Below are positions 16,492 through 25,359 of a stretch of DNA of 64,000 nt, piece after piece. A model generated the notes under the pieces. That model had not been told where the DNA came from. It did no database searches and was given only the letters and a program-made list of their open reading frames with translations. This DNA comes from Pelagicoccus mobilis. Lineage in GTDB: Bacteria > Verrucomicrobiota > Verrucomicrobiia > Opitutales > Opitutaceae. The stretch spans positions 163,445 to 227,444 of the forward strand of contig NZ_JAENIL010000005.1 of NCBI RefSeq assembly GCF_016595505.1, given 5' to 3'. The translations under genes were made by a program, and so were the position numbers. Each line of letters begins with the position of its first letter. The stretch's first letter is position 1.

Positions 16492-17448
16492 TTATTCGAC
16501 CGGTAAGATCCGCCCCTCTTCGTCGTAGAAAATCTCTTTCACTTTCACGTTTCGGAGGTGGTTCACTCCTTTTGACAACTCGCAATCGTGATGGAAGAGG
16601 TACCACTTCCCCTTAAACTCCACGATCGAGTGATGCGTCGTCCACCCCAAGACCGGCTCGAGAATTCGACCGCCGTAGGTGAAAGGTCCATACGGCGAAT
16701 CTCCAACCGCGTAGCAAAGGTAATGCGTATCTCCCGTTGAATACGAAAAATAGTACCGCCCCTTGTACTTGTGCAGCCAAGCCGCCTCAAAAAACCGGCG
16801 GTCATGATCACTCGCCTTCAGCAACTCCCCGTTTTCATCGCGTATCTCGATGCTACGCGGCTCCTCCGAAAACTCCTTCATATCCTCGCTCATGCGAGCG
16901 ACCAGCGGCAGCAAGGCCGGAGCGTCGCCCGTAGGCTCCTCCCCCTGCGGGTCAAACCTCTCCCCTTGCCAATTCTGCAACTGCCCTCCCCAGATGCCCC
17001 CGAAGTACATAAAAGCCTCTCCGTCCTCGTCCACGAACACAGCCGGGTCGATGCTATAGCTTCCCTTGATCGGCTCCGGCTCGGGAGTGAAAGGTCCCTC
17101 CGGACGGTCGCCTACCGCTACACCGATCCTGAAGATACCCTCCGCATCCCGGGCCGGAAAATACAAATAGTACTTCCCGTTCTTCGTCGCCGCGTCCGGA
17201 GCCCAGAGCTGCTTGTCCACCCACGGAATATCTTCCATCCTCAACGCCGGACCATGATCCACCACCTCGCCACCAATCTCATCCAAAGAGAAAACATGAT
17301 AATCCACCATGTCGTACTGGTCCCCGTTGTCGTTGGTCGGCTGATCCGTTTCACGGTCGTGTGAAGGGTAGATGTAAAGCTTACCCTCGAACACGTGAGC
17401 CGAAGGATCCGCCGTATAAGTGTGAGAAATGAGAGGTTTGTCCGACAT
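16492..17448 (-). CDS. GH43 family glycosidase (arabinofuranosidase/xylosidase-like)
   Basis: A 318-residue five-bladed beta-propeller glycosidase. The ATG at 17448 is used; a TTG nine codons upstream is less likely. The three catalytic carboxylates fit GH43: Asp14 in YTADPSAHVFEGK as base, Asp134 in SIDPAVFVDEDG as pKa modulator, and Glu221 in RRFFEAAWLHKYKGRYYFSYS as acid. No signal peptide is seen, so the enzyme is probably cytoplasmic. GH43 enzymes usually remove alpha-L-arabinofuranose or beta-D-xylose. It is divergent from the TonB receptor operon across a 236-bp gap and near a GH130 gene, which suggests a small hemicellulose or mannoside locus. Confidence 0.85.
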   Translation of the reverse strand: MSDKPLISHTYTADPSAHVFEGKLYIYPSHDRETDQPTNDNGDQYDMVDYHVFSLDEIGGEVVDHGPALRMEDIPWVDKQLWAPDAATKNGKYYLYFPARDAEGIFRIGVAVGDRPEGPFTPEPEPIKGSYSIDPAVFVDEDGEAFMYFGGIWGGQLQNWQGERFDPQGEEPTGDAPALLPLVARMSEDMKEFSEEPRSIEIRDENGELLKASDHDRRFFEAAWLHKYKGRYYFSYSTGDTHYLCYAVGDSPYGPFTYGGRILEPVLGWTTHHSIVEFKGKWYLFHHDCELSKGVNHLRNVKVKEIFYDEEGRILPVE

Positions 17449-17684
17449 GAGCTTCTTCAAATTAACAGGTTTCAATCAAGCGACTCAGCCCAAGTCGCCA
17501 CTGCCGCAACCTCGATCAGGACCGGCCCAGAGACAAATCGATTAGAGCGCTTCCCCTCTCGTTTTCGGTCTAGCTATAGCTCAATTTCCTGCATCACGCA
17601 CGAGGCGAACCCCTAGAGACGCCCCGACCTCAAAAAGACATTGCCACCGAGGGCGATTGTGTAAGCATTCGCCGCAATATCCGT

Positions 17685-19790
17685 ATGTTACCCTCACCCT
17701 CAACCCCGAGCCTATCAGCGAGCCTGCGACTCTTTTGCCTAGTCGGAATCCTGGCAATCCTTCGTCTCGCCTCCGCTCAGCCCGCTAGCGACGATCTTTC
17801 GCCGGGCCCTTCGCCGCTCTCGCTCGAGGAACTCGCCAACAAGCCTGCCATCGTTTCCTCCCGACTCGAATCCCAGGTTTTCAACGCCCCCACCGGCTCC
17901 TTCGTCTTCGACGAAGACGACATTTCCAACCTCCCCGTCGACTCCATCCCCGAAATGCTGCGCTACGCCCCCGGCGTGCACATCATCCGGCCCAACAACG
18001 GGATCTGGGGACTCGGCATCCGCGGCATCAACTCCCGCTTCTTCAATCGCGCCCTCTTCACCGTCGACGAGCAAAACGTCTACGGCTCCATCTTCGCCGG
18101 CCTCTTCGGAAACCAGCACGACCTCCTCATGGAGGACGTGTCCTCAGTAGAAGTCGCCTACGGTCCGGGAGGCGGCACTTGGGACAACAACGCCGTAAAC
18201 GGCATGGTAAACGTCCGCATGAAAACCGCCTTCGAAACCGAAGGCTCCCTTCTGCGGGTCAATCTCGGCACCGAAAACTACGGCGTCGCAGGCCGCATCG
18301 GCTGGGCTGTCAACGATACCACCTCCGCCCGCGTCTACGCCAAGGCGAACCACCGCGACTCCAGCTTCACCCGCTTCCCCTACGAAAACGATTGGGACAC
18401 CGCCCGAGCCGGCTTTCGGATAGACCATCGCCCCACCTCCCACGACCTCGTCAGCATCTCCGGAGAGGCCTTCTACTCAGACCTCGGCTACGCCTACGAT
18501 CTAGCAAACTTCGACACCGGAGACCTCAGCTTCGTCGCCACCTCCGAAAAGCTAGCCGGAGGAAACTCCCAGTTCAAATGGACCCGCAACCGCTCAAACG
18601 ATAGCTCCTACTCCGTGCGAAGCTGGGTCGGCTACTCCGACCTCGACGCCGCCTATGCCGCCTTCAGCACCTGGAACGGCGGAATCGAAGCCCGCGGGAG
18701 CCAGCGGTTCTCAGACTTCCACAGCCTCAGCGCCAACATAGGTTTCGCCTATCACGAGGAACACACCTCCTCGACCGCCGCGTCAGATTTCACCGATCGC
18801 CAACTCGACAACCCATCCTATTACGCCGGGTTCCAAGACGAGTGGGAAATTAAACCCGAGAAAATCAAATTCTCCTGGGGCCTCGATTTCCGCCACGACG
18901 AACGGGCCAACGACTCCACCTACTCGCCCAACGCCCGCTTCATCTACGAAATCGACGACCGCAGCCGCTTCTGGCTCTCCTATTCGCAAGCCAACCGCAC
19001 CCCGCCCGTTTCCCTCAGCGTCATCGAAAGCCTCCGCAGCGGAAAAGCCCTCGACGCCCCCATCACCATCCCCACGCCAGGCGGTCCACTCACCATCGAG
19101 CATAGCCTCGCAAACGCCGTCTCCCGCGAACAACTCGATGCCGAAGAGCTCGACTCCTACGAATTCGGCTACCGCGTGCTCTTTCCAGAAAACAAAGGCA
19201 GCTTCACCCTCAACGCCTTCTCTTATAAATACGACAAGCTGATCGGACGCGTCGGAGTCGACCAGTCCCTCTCTCTTTTCACCCCCACTCCCTACGTCGA
19301 CATCGAGGTCGCCTACGACAACCTTCTAGAAGGCGACGCCCGCGGCTTCGAAGCCAGCCTCGACTGGCAATTCTCCCCGTGGCAACGAGCCCGCCTCAAC
19401 TACTCTCGCATGACCGACGACTTCGAGTCGCTCATCATCCCCGAGAACGACTTCCAAGCGGGCTTCATCGCCTTCTCCCTCGACGAATTCGATAACAGCA
19501 CGCCCAAACATCTGGCCACGCTAAACCTGATCACCCAGCTCCACGAAGATTGGAATCTGGATACAGGGTTTCGCTACTCCAGCGACTATGACTTCGCAAA
19601 AGGCTACCAGCAGGATATCTTCCAGCTTGATGCCCGACTTTCTTGGCAAAAATCAGAGTCCCTCAGACTCTCGCTTGTAGGACGCAACCTCCTTGACCCG
19701 ACCACTCAGGAAGCTCGGCTCAAGGACTATTTCGGCCATTGGACCGAAATGAAGCGTGAAGCGTATTTGGAGATCACAGCGCAATTCTAA
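17685..19790 (+). CDS. TonB-dependent receptor paired with sensor kinase
   Basis: A 701-residue outer-membrane receptor. A signal peptide (LFCLVGILAILRLASAQ) is followed by a plug domain with VDSIPEMLRYAPGVHIIRPNNG, GIRGINSRFFNRALFTVDEQ and SSVEVAYGPGGGTWDNNAVNGMVNV, standard plug signatures. The barrel ends KREAYLEITAQF with the terminal aromatic expected for BAM insertion. There is no SusD partner and no N-terminal STN signalling domain. The next two genes encode a YfiR-like periplasmic protein (14 nt downstream) and a hybrid histidine kinase, so the receptor probably feeds a signal or ligand to that sensor. The transported ligand is unknown. Confidence 0.9.
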   Translation: MLPSPSTPSLSASLRLFCLVGILAILRLASAQPASDDLSPGPSPLSLEELANKPAIVSSRLESQVFNAPTGSFVFDEDDISNLPVDSIPEMLRYAPGVHIIRPNNGIWGLGIRGINSRFFNRALFTVDEQNVYGSIFAGLFGNQHDLLMEDVSSVEVAYGPGGGTWDNNAVNGMVNVRMKTAFETEGSLLRVNLGTENYGVAGRIGWAVNDTTSARVYAKANHRDSSFTRFPYENDWDTARAGFRIDHRPTSHDLVSISGEAFYSDLGYAYDLANFDTGDLSFVATSEKLAGGNSQFKWTRNRSNDSSYSVRSWVGYSDLDAAYAAFSTWNGGIEARGSQRFSDFHSLSANIGFAYHEEHTSSTAASDFTDRQLDNPSYYAGFQDEWEIKPEKIKFSWGLDFRHDERANDSTYSPNARFIYEIDDRSRFWLSYSQANRTPPVSLSVIESLRSGKALDAPITIPTPGGPLTIEHSLANAVSREQLDAEELDSYEFGYRVLFPENKGSFTLNAFSYKYDKLIGRVGVDQSLSLFTPTPYVDIEVAYDNLLEGDARGFEASLDWQFSPWQRARLNYSRMTDDFESLIIPENDFQAGFIAFSLDEFDNSTPKHLATLNLITQLHEDWNLDTGFRYSSDYDFAKGYQQDIFQLDARLSWQKSESLRLSLVGRNLLDPTTQEARLKDYFGHWTEMKREAYLEITAQF

Positions 19791-19804
19791 GCGCGTCCCC
19801 AAGC

Positions 19805-20335
19805 ATGCGACCCGTAATTCACAAGCTTGCCATCCTCGTCATCATCGCTCTCGGAGCGATAGGACTCCCCTCCAAGCTGCAGGCCCAAACCCTGCAGATC
19901 GACTCCTTCACCGCAGATTGGATCGAAGGTTTCGCAGACTTCACCCGTTGGCCAAACGAATCCCAAAGCCACAACATAACCATCGCTCTGATCGACGCGC
20001 CTGAAGTCGCGAACTACCTGAAACGGCGAGCCGCCGAGCGCACCAGCAAGCCAAAGCTCAGGATTGTCAACCTATCCGCGAACGACTCCTTCGAGTACGT
20101 TGACATCCTCTTTGTTGGAGCAGGAAACCGAGCCAACTGGAAAACCATCTTCGAAAAATGCCAGGGAGAAGGCATCCTTAGCATCGGATCCCAAGAAGGC
20201 TTCTGCCAAAGCGGCGGCTGCGTAGAGCTCGTGGTAAGGAAAAACCGACTACGCTTCTTGATAAACACCGACAACGCGAACCAAAGCGACGTCACCCTAA
20301 GCTCCAAACTCCTCGAACTCGCAGTCCATCCCTAA
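19805..20335 (+). CDS. YfiR-like (DUF4154) periplasmic protein
   Basis: A 176-residue protein with a signal peptide (residues 1-28, ending LQAQ) and a DUF4154/YfiR domain. Landmarks are FTADWIEGFADFTRWPNE near the N-terminus, the central YVDILFVGAGNRANW, ILSIGSQEGFCQSGGCVELV and LRFLINTDNANQSDVTLSSKLLELA at the end, all typical of the family. In Pseudomonas, YfiR represses the diguanylate cyclase YfiN through its periplasmic sensor domain. Here the downstream partner is a kinase instead of a cyclase, beginning 3 nt after this stop codon. Cys residues in KCQGEG and GFCQSGGC could form a disulfide as in YfiR. Confidence 0.85.
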   Translation: MRPVIHKLAILVIIALGAIGLPSKLQAQTLQIDSFTADWIEGFADFTRWPNESQSHNITIALIDAPEVANYLKRRAAERTSKPKLRIVNLSANDSFEYVDILFVGAGNRANWKTIFEKCQGEGILSIGSQEGFCQSGGCVELVVRKNRLRFLINTDNANQSDVTLSSKLLELAVHP

Positions 20336-20338
20336 GCG

Positions 20339-22315
20339 ATGAAACTCTGGACCAAGCTCAAAGCCCTCGTGTGCGACTGGCAGATTTCATCAAAAATCGT
20401 CGCCATCTGCGCCGTCACCAGCTTCGTCACCATATCCGCGATCAGTACCATCTCCGTCTATCGCAATTGGTTAGAGTTCAAGGAAAGCAAACTCGCCTCG
20501 CTCAGCACCATCGCCGACATCATGGCTAGCAACAGCCAGGCCGCCCTCCGTTTCAACGATCAGCACACCGCCAACGAACACCTCCGCTCGCTAAGCTACG
20601 AACCAGACGTCCTCCAAGCCGCCCTCCTTGACGAAACAGGCTCCCTCTTCGCACGCTTCAATCCAGACGAATCCGCCACTCCGCCCAGTATCTATCCGTC
20701 AGATGGCATCGAGTGGCAGCCACGCTCGGTCGTATTCACAAAATCGGTCTACCTCGCCAACCAAAAACTCGGCACCCTAATCATCGAAGTCGATACACGC
20801 CCCTTCAGAGAATCCGTCTACCAAAGCATCGCCGCCGCCATCGCCCTCCTCGTAGGAGCGATGGCTCTCTCCATCTTCCTCGCGTCAAGAATGCAGCGGC
20901 TCATCGCCACCCCCATCAAAGATCTTGATATCATCGCCGCGGAAGTACGCAACTCGGAGGAATACACCGCTCGAGCGATCAAAAAATACAACGACGAAGT
21001 CGGTTCGCTGGTCGACAGCTTCAATGCGATGCTCGATAAGATCAGCGAACGCGATAGCTCTCTCCGTGAGATAAACGCCAATCTCGAAAACATAGTCGAG
21101 CAACGCACCAAGGACCTGCGTATCCAAAACTACGCCCTCCAAGAAGCCATGGAAGCAGCAAACGCAGCTTCCGTCGCCAAAAGCGAATTCCTCGCCACCA
21201 CCAGCCATGAGCTTCGCACCCCATTGAATCCGATTATCGGATACGTGGAAAAAATCCAACGAGAAGCCCCCAATGGCCCCCACGCCCAAGAGCTCGGGCT
21301 CATTCGCCAATCCGCCGAGCAACTGCTCCGCCTAATCGAAGACATTTTGGACTTCAGCCGCATCGAGAACGGCACCCTCCGACTCACCCCAGAACCCGTC
21401 GAGATTGAGACTCTCGGTTCCGACATAGTCACCCTGCTCAAACCGCAAGCCACCGCCAAAGGACTGTCCCTGAGCTATCAGTTCGAGAACAAGATCAAGG
21501 CCTACAAAACGACCCCACTCGTCAGCATCGACGAAGGGCGGCTTCGCCAGGTGATGCTCAACCTCGCCAACAACGCGATCAAGTTCACCCACCAAGGCAC
21601 CGTCTCCCTATCCGCCACCCTCCACAGCTTCGGCGACCAAACCGGGAAACTACGCATCCAGGTCGACGACACAGGCATCGGCATAGCCCAAGCCGATCAA
21701 GAAAAGCTCTTCAAACCCTTTTCCCAAATCGACGCGTCATGGACTCGCGAATACGGAGGCATGGGGCTCGGACTCGCCATCAGCCAACGCATCGTCGAAA
21801 CCATGGGCGGAGAGATCTACTGCCAAAGCGAAGCCGGCAAAGGCAGCCAATTCACCGTCACCATTCCCGTACCGCTCGAAACTCGAGAACAGGACGCCGA
21901 AGAATCAGGCGAAGAAAACTCTTTCGCCCTAGCCTCAGCTGCGAAAGTCCTCCTCGTCGAAGACGAAGCCGTCAATCGAGAGCTAATGGACGCCCTTCTC
22001 TGCAGTCTCGGGCACGACGTCGAAATAGCAGTCAACGGGGCCGAAGCCGTACGAATGGCAGCCACCCAGCGGTACGACTTCATCCTGCTCGACATCAGCA
22101 TGCCCAAAATGGACGGATTCGAAGCCTGCCGACAAATTCGGGCATTGGGCAACGGCAACGCCAGCACACCTGTCGTCGCCATGACAGCCCACGTGACCCC
22201 TGAAGACAAAGATCGCTGCTACGAGGCAGGCATGAGCGACTACCTCTCCAAGCCCGTATCCTTCTCCAAACTCAAAAAGGCGCTTTCGAACTGGCTAGAA
22301 AAACGCCCCGCCTAA
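20339..22315 (+). CDS. Hybrid histidine kinase with CHASE8-like periplasmic sensor
   Basis: A 658-residue membrane kinase. Transmembrane helices lie at about 17-40 and 163-183. Between them is a periplasmic domain with [23 protein letters not shown]...A, the signature of CHASE8 sensors such as that of YfiN. A HAMP segment (about 185-237) and coiled coil follow. The H-box [12 protein letters not shown] carries His290, the ATPase motifs are [16 protein letters not shown] and GMGLGLAIS, and the C-terminal receiver has Asp585 in [13 protein letters not shown]. It is the last gene of the receptor/YfiR/kinase operon. The presence of a receiver but no output domain implies a further phosphotransfer partner outside this window. 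Confidence 0.9.
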   Translation: MKLWTKLKALVCDWQISSKIVAICAVTSFVTISAISTISVYRNWLEFKESKLASLSTIADIMASNSQAALRFNDQHTANEHLRSLSYEPDVLQAALLDETGSLFARFNPDESATPPSIYPSDGIEWQPRSVVFTKSVYLANQKLGTLIIEVDTRPFRESVYQSIAAAIALLVGAMALSIFLASRMQRLIATPIKDLDIIAAEVRNSEEYTARAIKKYNDEVGSLVDSFNAMLDKISERDSSLREINANLENIVEQRTKDLRIQNYALQEAMEAANAASVAKSEFLATTSHELRTPLNPIIGYVEKIQREAPNGPHAQELGLIRQSAEQLLRLIEDILDFSRIENGTLRLTPEPVEIETLGSDIVTLLKPQATAKGLSLSYQFENKIKAYKTTPLVSIDEGRLRQVMLNLANNAIKFTHQGTVSLSATLHSFGDQTGKLRIQVDDTGIGIAQADQEKLFKPFSQIDASWTREYGGMGLGLAISQRIVETMGGEIYCQSEAGKGSQFTVTIPVPLETREQDAEESGEENSFALASAAKVLLVEDEAVNRELMDALLCSLGHDVEIAVNGAEAVRMAATQRYDFILLDISMPKMDGFEACRQIRALGNGNASTPVVAMTAHVTPEDKDRCYEAGMSDYLSKPVSFSKLKKALSNWLEKRPA

Positions 22316-22660
22316 ACGGCTCCAAAAAAGGCAAATACCAGCCCCAAGCATTTGAAAAACGGGGCGGTAGGACGAACTCGGAAAAGAGAGCGCCAAGATC
22401 TGTGGATCACCGGACTAGCTTCATCGCATCAGGCACCCAAGAATAGGGATCGCCGACGAGAAGCGTTCTATCGGGCAAATCCAACTTTCTAGCATCCCAG
22501 TGGGTACAATCTTCGCGATGCCGTTGGCCCGCAGCGGTCAAGAAAGCCCTAGAAACGGTCAACTTAGTCAAAAAGTACAAACATCTTGTCAGTGAGTGCA
22601 TTTTGCTCCGAAGCACTTTAAGATATATTAAGACAGTTTTATCGTTAATCTCATCCCGAA
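22316..22660. other. Intergenic region, 345 bp, no convincing gene
   Basis: A 69-codon minus-strand ORF (22407-22616) has no recognisable motif, signal or neighbour relationship and is not called. The last 60 bp are AT-rich with TTTAAGATATATTAAGAC at about 22618-22636, a likely promoter area for the PfkB-type gene that follows. No clear terminator for the kinase operon was seen. Confidence 0.5.
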
Positions 22661-23779
22661 ATGACTTGGGCTACGACAACAGCCCATGAGCTCAATATGG
22701 AAAACTACACAAGCTTCCTAAACAACATCAGTGGAAACGTACTTCTCGGCTGCGACGGATTTGTCGACGAGGTCTACCAAATCGTGGATGTCAGACAAAG
22801 CCTGACCGAGTTCACGCCGATGGACAACCTGAAGGAATTCGGCGAATTGATCACCAAGCGAGCAGATGGCGGAGTCGGCCTCGAAATCGTCCCTAAGCGC
22901 AGATGCTCAGGAGGCTTCACTCCCAACACTGGACGAGTCGCCGCTTTCCTCGGTCTTAAGCCTACCCTAACCGGACTCTACGGCGAGAAATCGATCGATC
23001 CAGCATTCGAAGAGTTCACCGAAAACTGCGATCTCATTTCCCTTGGCGACCCAGCCCTTACGCTTGTATTCGAATTTTCTGACGGAAAGATTCTCATGAG
23101 CGCCTTAAAGTCAGTAGCGAACCTGACATGGAACGACTTCACCGCTTTCTTCGGTCAAGAAAAGCTCGAGGAACTTTTCGCCAACACGGACATTCTTGGG
23201 CTTGGCTATTGGTCCCTCACTCCGGACTTCGACAACTTCCTTGAGGGCTTCATTTCCCAATACGAAGACCGAACGCCTCCCAAGCGCATGTTCTTCGATT
23301 TCGCCGACATCAAGAAAAAGTCCAATGAGTCCTTCATGGAAAGTTTGGCTTTAATCAAGAAGTTCAACGACAGAATCCCCATGACGATGAGCCTCAACGA
23401 ACACGAGGGAGCGGAACTGTTCTCTCGATTCGACATGGAGTGGAACGAACAACCAGATCAGGTTGCCTCTGGATTAACCGCCCTCCGTGAAAAAATCGGC
23501 ATCGACGAACTCGTGGTCCACACTCCACATTTCGCCGCAGCCTCAAACGCTTCTCAAGGCGAAGACTTCGCTCTACAGGAGCTACAAACGAATGTAATCC
23601 GTACCGCTGGCGCTGGCGATACATTCAATGGCGGCTACCTCTGCGCCTCGCTTGGGGAACTCTCCATCAAGGAACGTCTCGCAATCGCAAACGCAGCCAC
23701 AGCTTTCTTCGTCACGCATGCGACCGCTCCCACACGCGATGAGCTGCTCGAGCAAATAGAGAAAGCTACAGACAAATAG
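22661..23779 (+). CDS. PfkB (ribokinase)-family sugar kinase
   Basis: A 372-residue cytoplasmic kinase. The PfkB signature RTAGAGDTFNGGYLCA lies at about 314-329, with Asp320 as catalytic base and GAG as the anion hole. The N-terminal half carries ADGGVGLEIVPKRRCSGGFTPNTGRVAAFLG, corresponding to the sugar-binding glycine-rich region where family members have GGxxxN, and LTGLYGEKSID. An alternative ATG at residue 13 (MENYTSFL) is possible. The downstream DUF4432 gene starts 40 nt after the stop, so the pair may work on one sugar, the epimerase-like protein presenting the right anomer for phosphorylation. Substrate specificity is not readable. Confidence 0.85.
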   Translation: MTWATTTAHELNMENYTSFLNNISGNVLLGCDGFVDEVYQIVDVRQSLTEFTPMDNLKEFGELITKRADGGVGLEIVPKRRCSGGFTPNTGRVAAFLGLKPTLTGLYGEKSIDPAFEEFTENCDLISLGDPALTLVFEFSDGKILMSALKSVANLTWNDFTAFFGQEKLEELFANTDILGLGYWSLTPDFDNFLEGFISQYEDRTPPKRMFFDFADIKKKSNESFMESLALIKKFNDRIPMTMSLNEHEGAELFSRFDMEWNEQPDQVASGLTALREKIGIDELVVHTPHFAAASNASQGEDFALQELQTNVIRTAGAGDTFNGGYLCASLGELSIKERLAIANAATAFFVTHATAPTRDELLEQIEKATDK

Positions 23780-23819
23780 TCCTTCCTATAAGATCTTGAA
23801 TACGTCACTCACAGCAAAT

Positions 23820-25004
23820 ATGACTTACCAACGCTCTCTCCTAAGCCCTGATTCTCAAGAACCTATGCCGACTCTACGCATAGACAGTCAGACTCTAGCG
23901 GTCGGAGGGAAACACAACTGGTCAATACAGACCCGCACATTGCACGGCGGAACACAGGAAGGCGTAGACGTAGTAGAGATTAACAACGGGAAACTGTGCT
24001 TCGCCGTCTTACCGACACGTGGCATGGGCATCTGGAAGGGAAACTGCGGGGATGTACGGCTCGGCTGGGACTCTCCAGTTAAGCAACCCGTACACCCTTC
24101 CTACGTGAACTCGTTGGAAAATGGAGGCATCGGCTGGTTGCGAGGCTTCAACGAATGGATCGTGCGTTGCGGACTCAGCAGCATGGGCGCCCCCGGGACG
24201 GACACCATCGTGGACAATAACGGCAACGCTCTCGAAGCCTTTCTCCCACTACACGGCAACATCGCCAACTTGCCAGCGCATACGGTCTCAATCGAGATCA
24301 CGGATCGAGAATTGATACTCCGCGGCGAGGTAGATGAAACCATGCTCTTCGGTCCCGCTTTGCGGCTTCACACGGAGATTCGCACTGAATTCGGAACCGG
24401 GAAGCTCACGATTCTGGATACGGTCACGAACCTTGGCGACAACCCGACTGAGCATGAACTGCTTTACCACGTGAATTACGGAAGCCCGGTGCTAGAGCAA
24501 GGAGCACGCTTCCAGGCGCCCTTCAAACAAATGGCGCCGCGCGATCCCCGAGCAGCGGAAGGGGTGGACAGCTACGATCAATACGATGCCCCACTCCCAG
24601 GATTCGTAGAACAAGCCTATTTCTTCGAGCTCGCGGGCAAGCGAGGCAGCCGTGAGAGCCTAGCGATGCTGAAAAATGCAACGGGCGACCAGGCATCGCT
24701 TCTACGATTCTCCCTGAAAGACTTTCCCTGTTTCACTCTCTGGAAGAATACTGCAGGCAGTAAGGACGGGTATGTCACGGGACTAGAGCCAGGAACAAGT
24801 TTCCCCAACACGCGTCGCTTCGAACGAACAAAGGGTCGCGTCATCACCCTTGCCGGCGGGGAATCTCGATCAACCAAACTCGTCATCGAAAATTTGGATA
24901 CAAAAAAGGCGGTCAAGTCCGCTGAAGCCGAAATCCGTGCCGTACAGAAATTGTCTAAAGCCAAGGTCCACCCCGAAGCAATCAGTCGTTTTTCAGATAT
25001 ATAG
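23820..25004 (+). CDS. DUF4432 aldose-1-epimerase-like protein
   Basis: A 394-residue galactose-mutarotase-like beta-sandwich protein of the DUF4432 family. The ATG at 23820 is chosen over an upstream TTG. Features are VVEINNGKLCFAVLPTRGMGIWKGN, GLSSMGAPGTDTIVDN, PLHGNIANLPAHTVSIE and LLYHVNYGSPVLEQGARF, with the conserved His residues expected for sugar binding. Members are thought to act as sugar mutarotases or epimerases. No signal peptide is present. It lies in a two-gene unit with the PfkB-type kinase and is followed by a hairpin AGAGCTctttcaaaAAGCTCT. Confidence 0.8.
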   Translation: MTYQRSLLSPDSQEPMPTLRIDSQTLAVGGKHNWSIQTRTLHGGTQEGVDVVEINNGKLCFAVLPTRGMGIWKGNCGDVRLGWDSPVKQPVHPSYVNSLENGGIGWLRGFNEWIVRCGLSSMGAPGTDTIVDNNGNALEAFLPLHGNIANLPAHTVSIEITDRELILRGEVDETMLFGPALRLHTEIRTEFGTGKLTILDTVTNLGDNPTEHELLYHVNYGSPVLEQGARFQAPFKQMAPRDPRAAEGVDSYDQYDAPLPGFVEQAYFFELAGKRGSRESLAMLKNATGDQASLLRFSLKDFPCFTLWKNTAGSKDGYVTGLEPGTSFPNTRRFERTKGRVITLAGGESRSTKLVIENLDTKKAVKSAEAEIRAVQKLSKAKVHPEAISRFSDI

Positions 25005-25117
25005 AGCTCTTTCAAAAAGCTCTGGGCAGGTGCCCTCCAATACGTAAGCGCCGGATTGCCAGCGCACGGGAACGCTCTTGCCCGCATTTCTGAACGTGCT
25101 TGAAGCACAAACACAAA

Positions 25118-25162
25118 GTGCATTCGTGAGTCGCAACCAGAGCCGACAACACGAATGCACTC
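25118..25162. repeat. Perfect 12-bp inverted repeat upstream of the 1,005-residue gene
   Basis: AGTGCATTCGTG and CACGAATGCACT flank a 21-nt spacer. The repeat is in the 355-bp gap between the DUF4432 gene and the large secreted-protein gene, about 90 bp upstream of the putative -10 box. It could be a terminator-like hairpin without a T-run or a regulator site. Confidence 0.6.
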
Positions 25163-25245
25163 TCGTTTCATTGAGCAGACTCAAAATGGGTGGCGCTTCG
25201 TCCTCAATATCAAGCACCCACGGGAAAGCACAGGCACAGCGAGTG

Positions 25246-25251
25246 TATAAT
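25246..25251 (+). promoter_or_regulatory. Putative -10 box for the large secreted-protein gene
   Basis: A perfect TATAAT directly abutting the operator palindrome at 25250-25262. No good -35 hexamer is found 16-18 bp upstream. A repressor on the adjacent palindrome would occlude the start site. Confidence 0.55.
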
Positions 25252-25262
25252 TGACAGTCAAT
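25250..25262. promoter_or_regulatory. Operator palindrome ATTGACAGTCAAT (site 1)
   Basis: Odd-centred palindrome with core TTGACAGTCAA. The same core recurs at 40181-40197 and 49867-49877, each time in front of a gene of the polysaccharide locus. The likely ligand is the LacI-family protein encoded at 28597-29643, by context. Confidence 0.75.
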
Positions 25263-25359
25263 GAATACGTTTATGGACGCCGGCAGGACTCTTCCGGTAC
25301 AAAGTTTCCATCTAGGCTCACACTCCCCCGATGAGCTCCCCAAAAGATCAAGAAACTTT

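Noticed and set aside
22407..22616. 69-codon minus-strand ORF in the gap before the PfkB-type kinase
   Set aside because: No recognisable motif, signal peptide or ribosome site; could be a gene remnant but nothing supports it.
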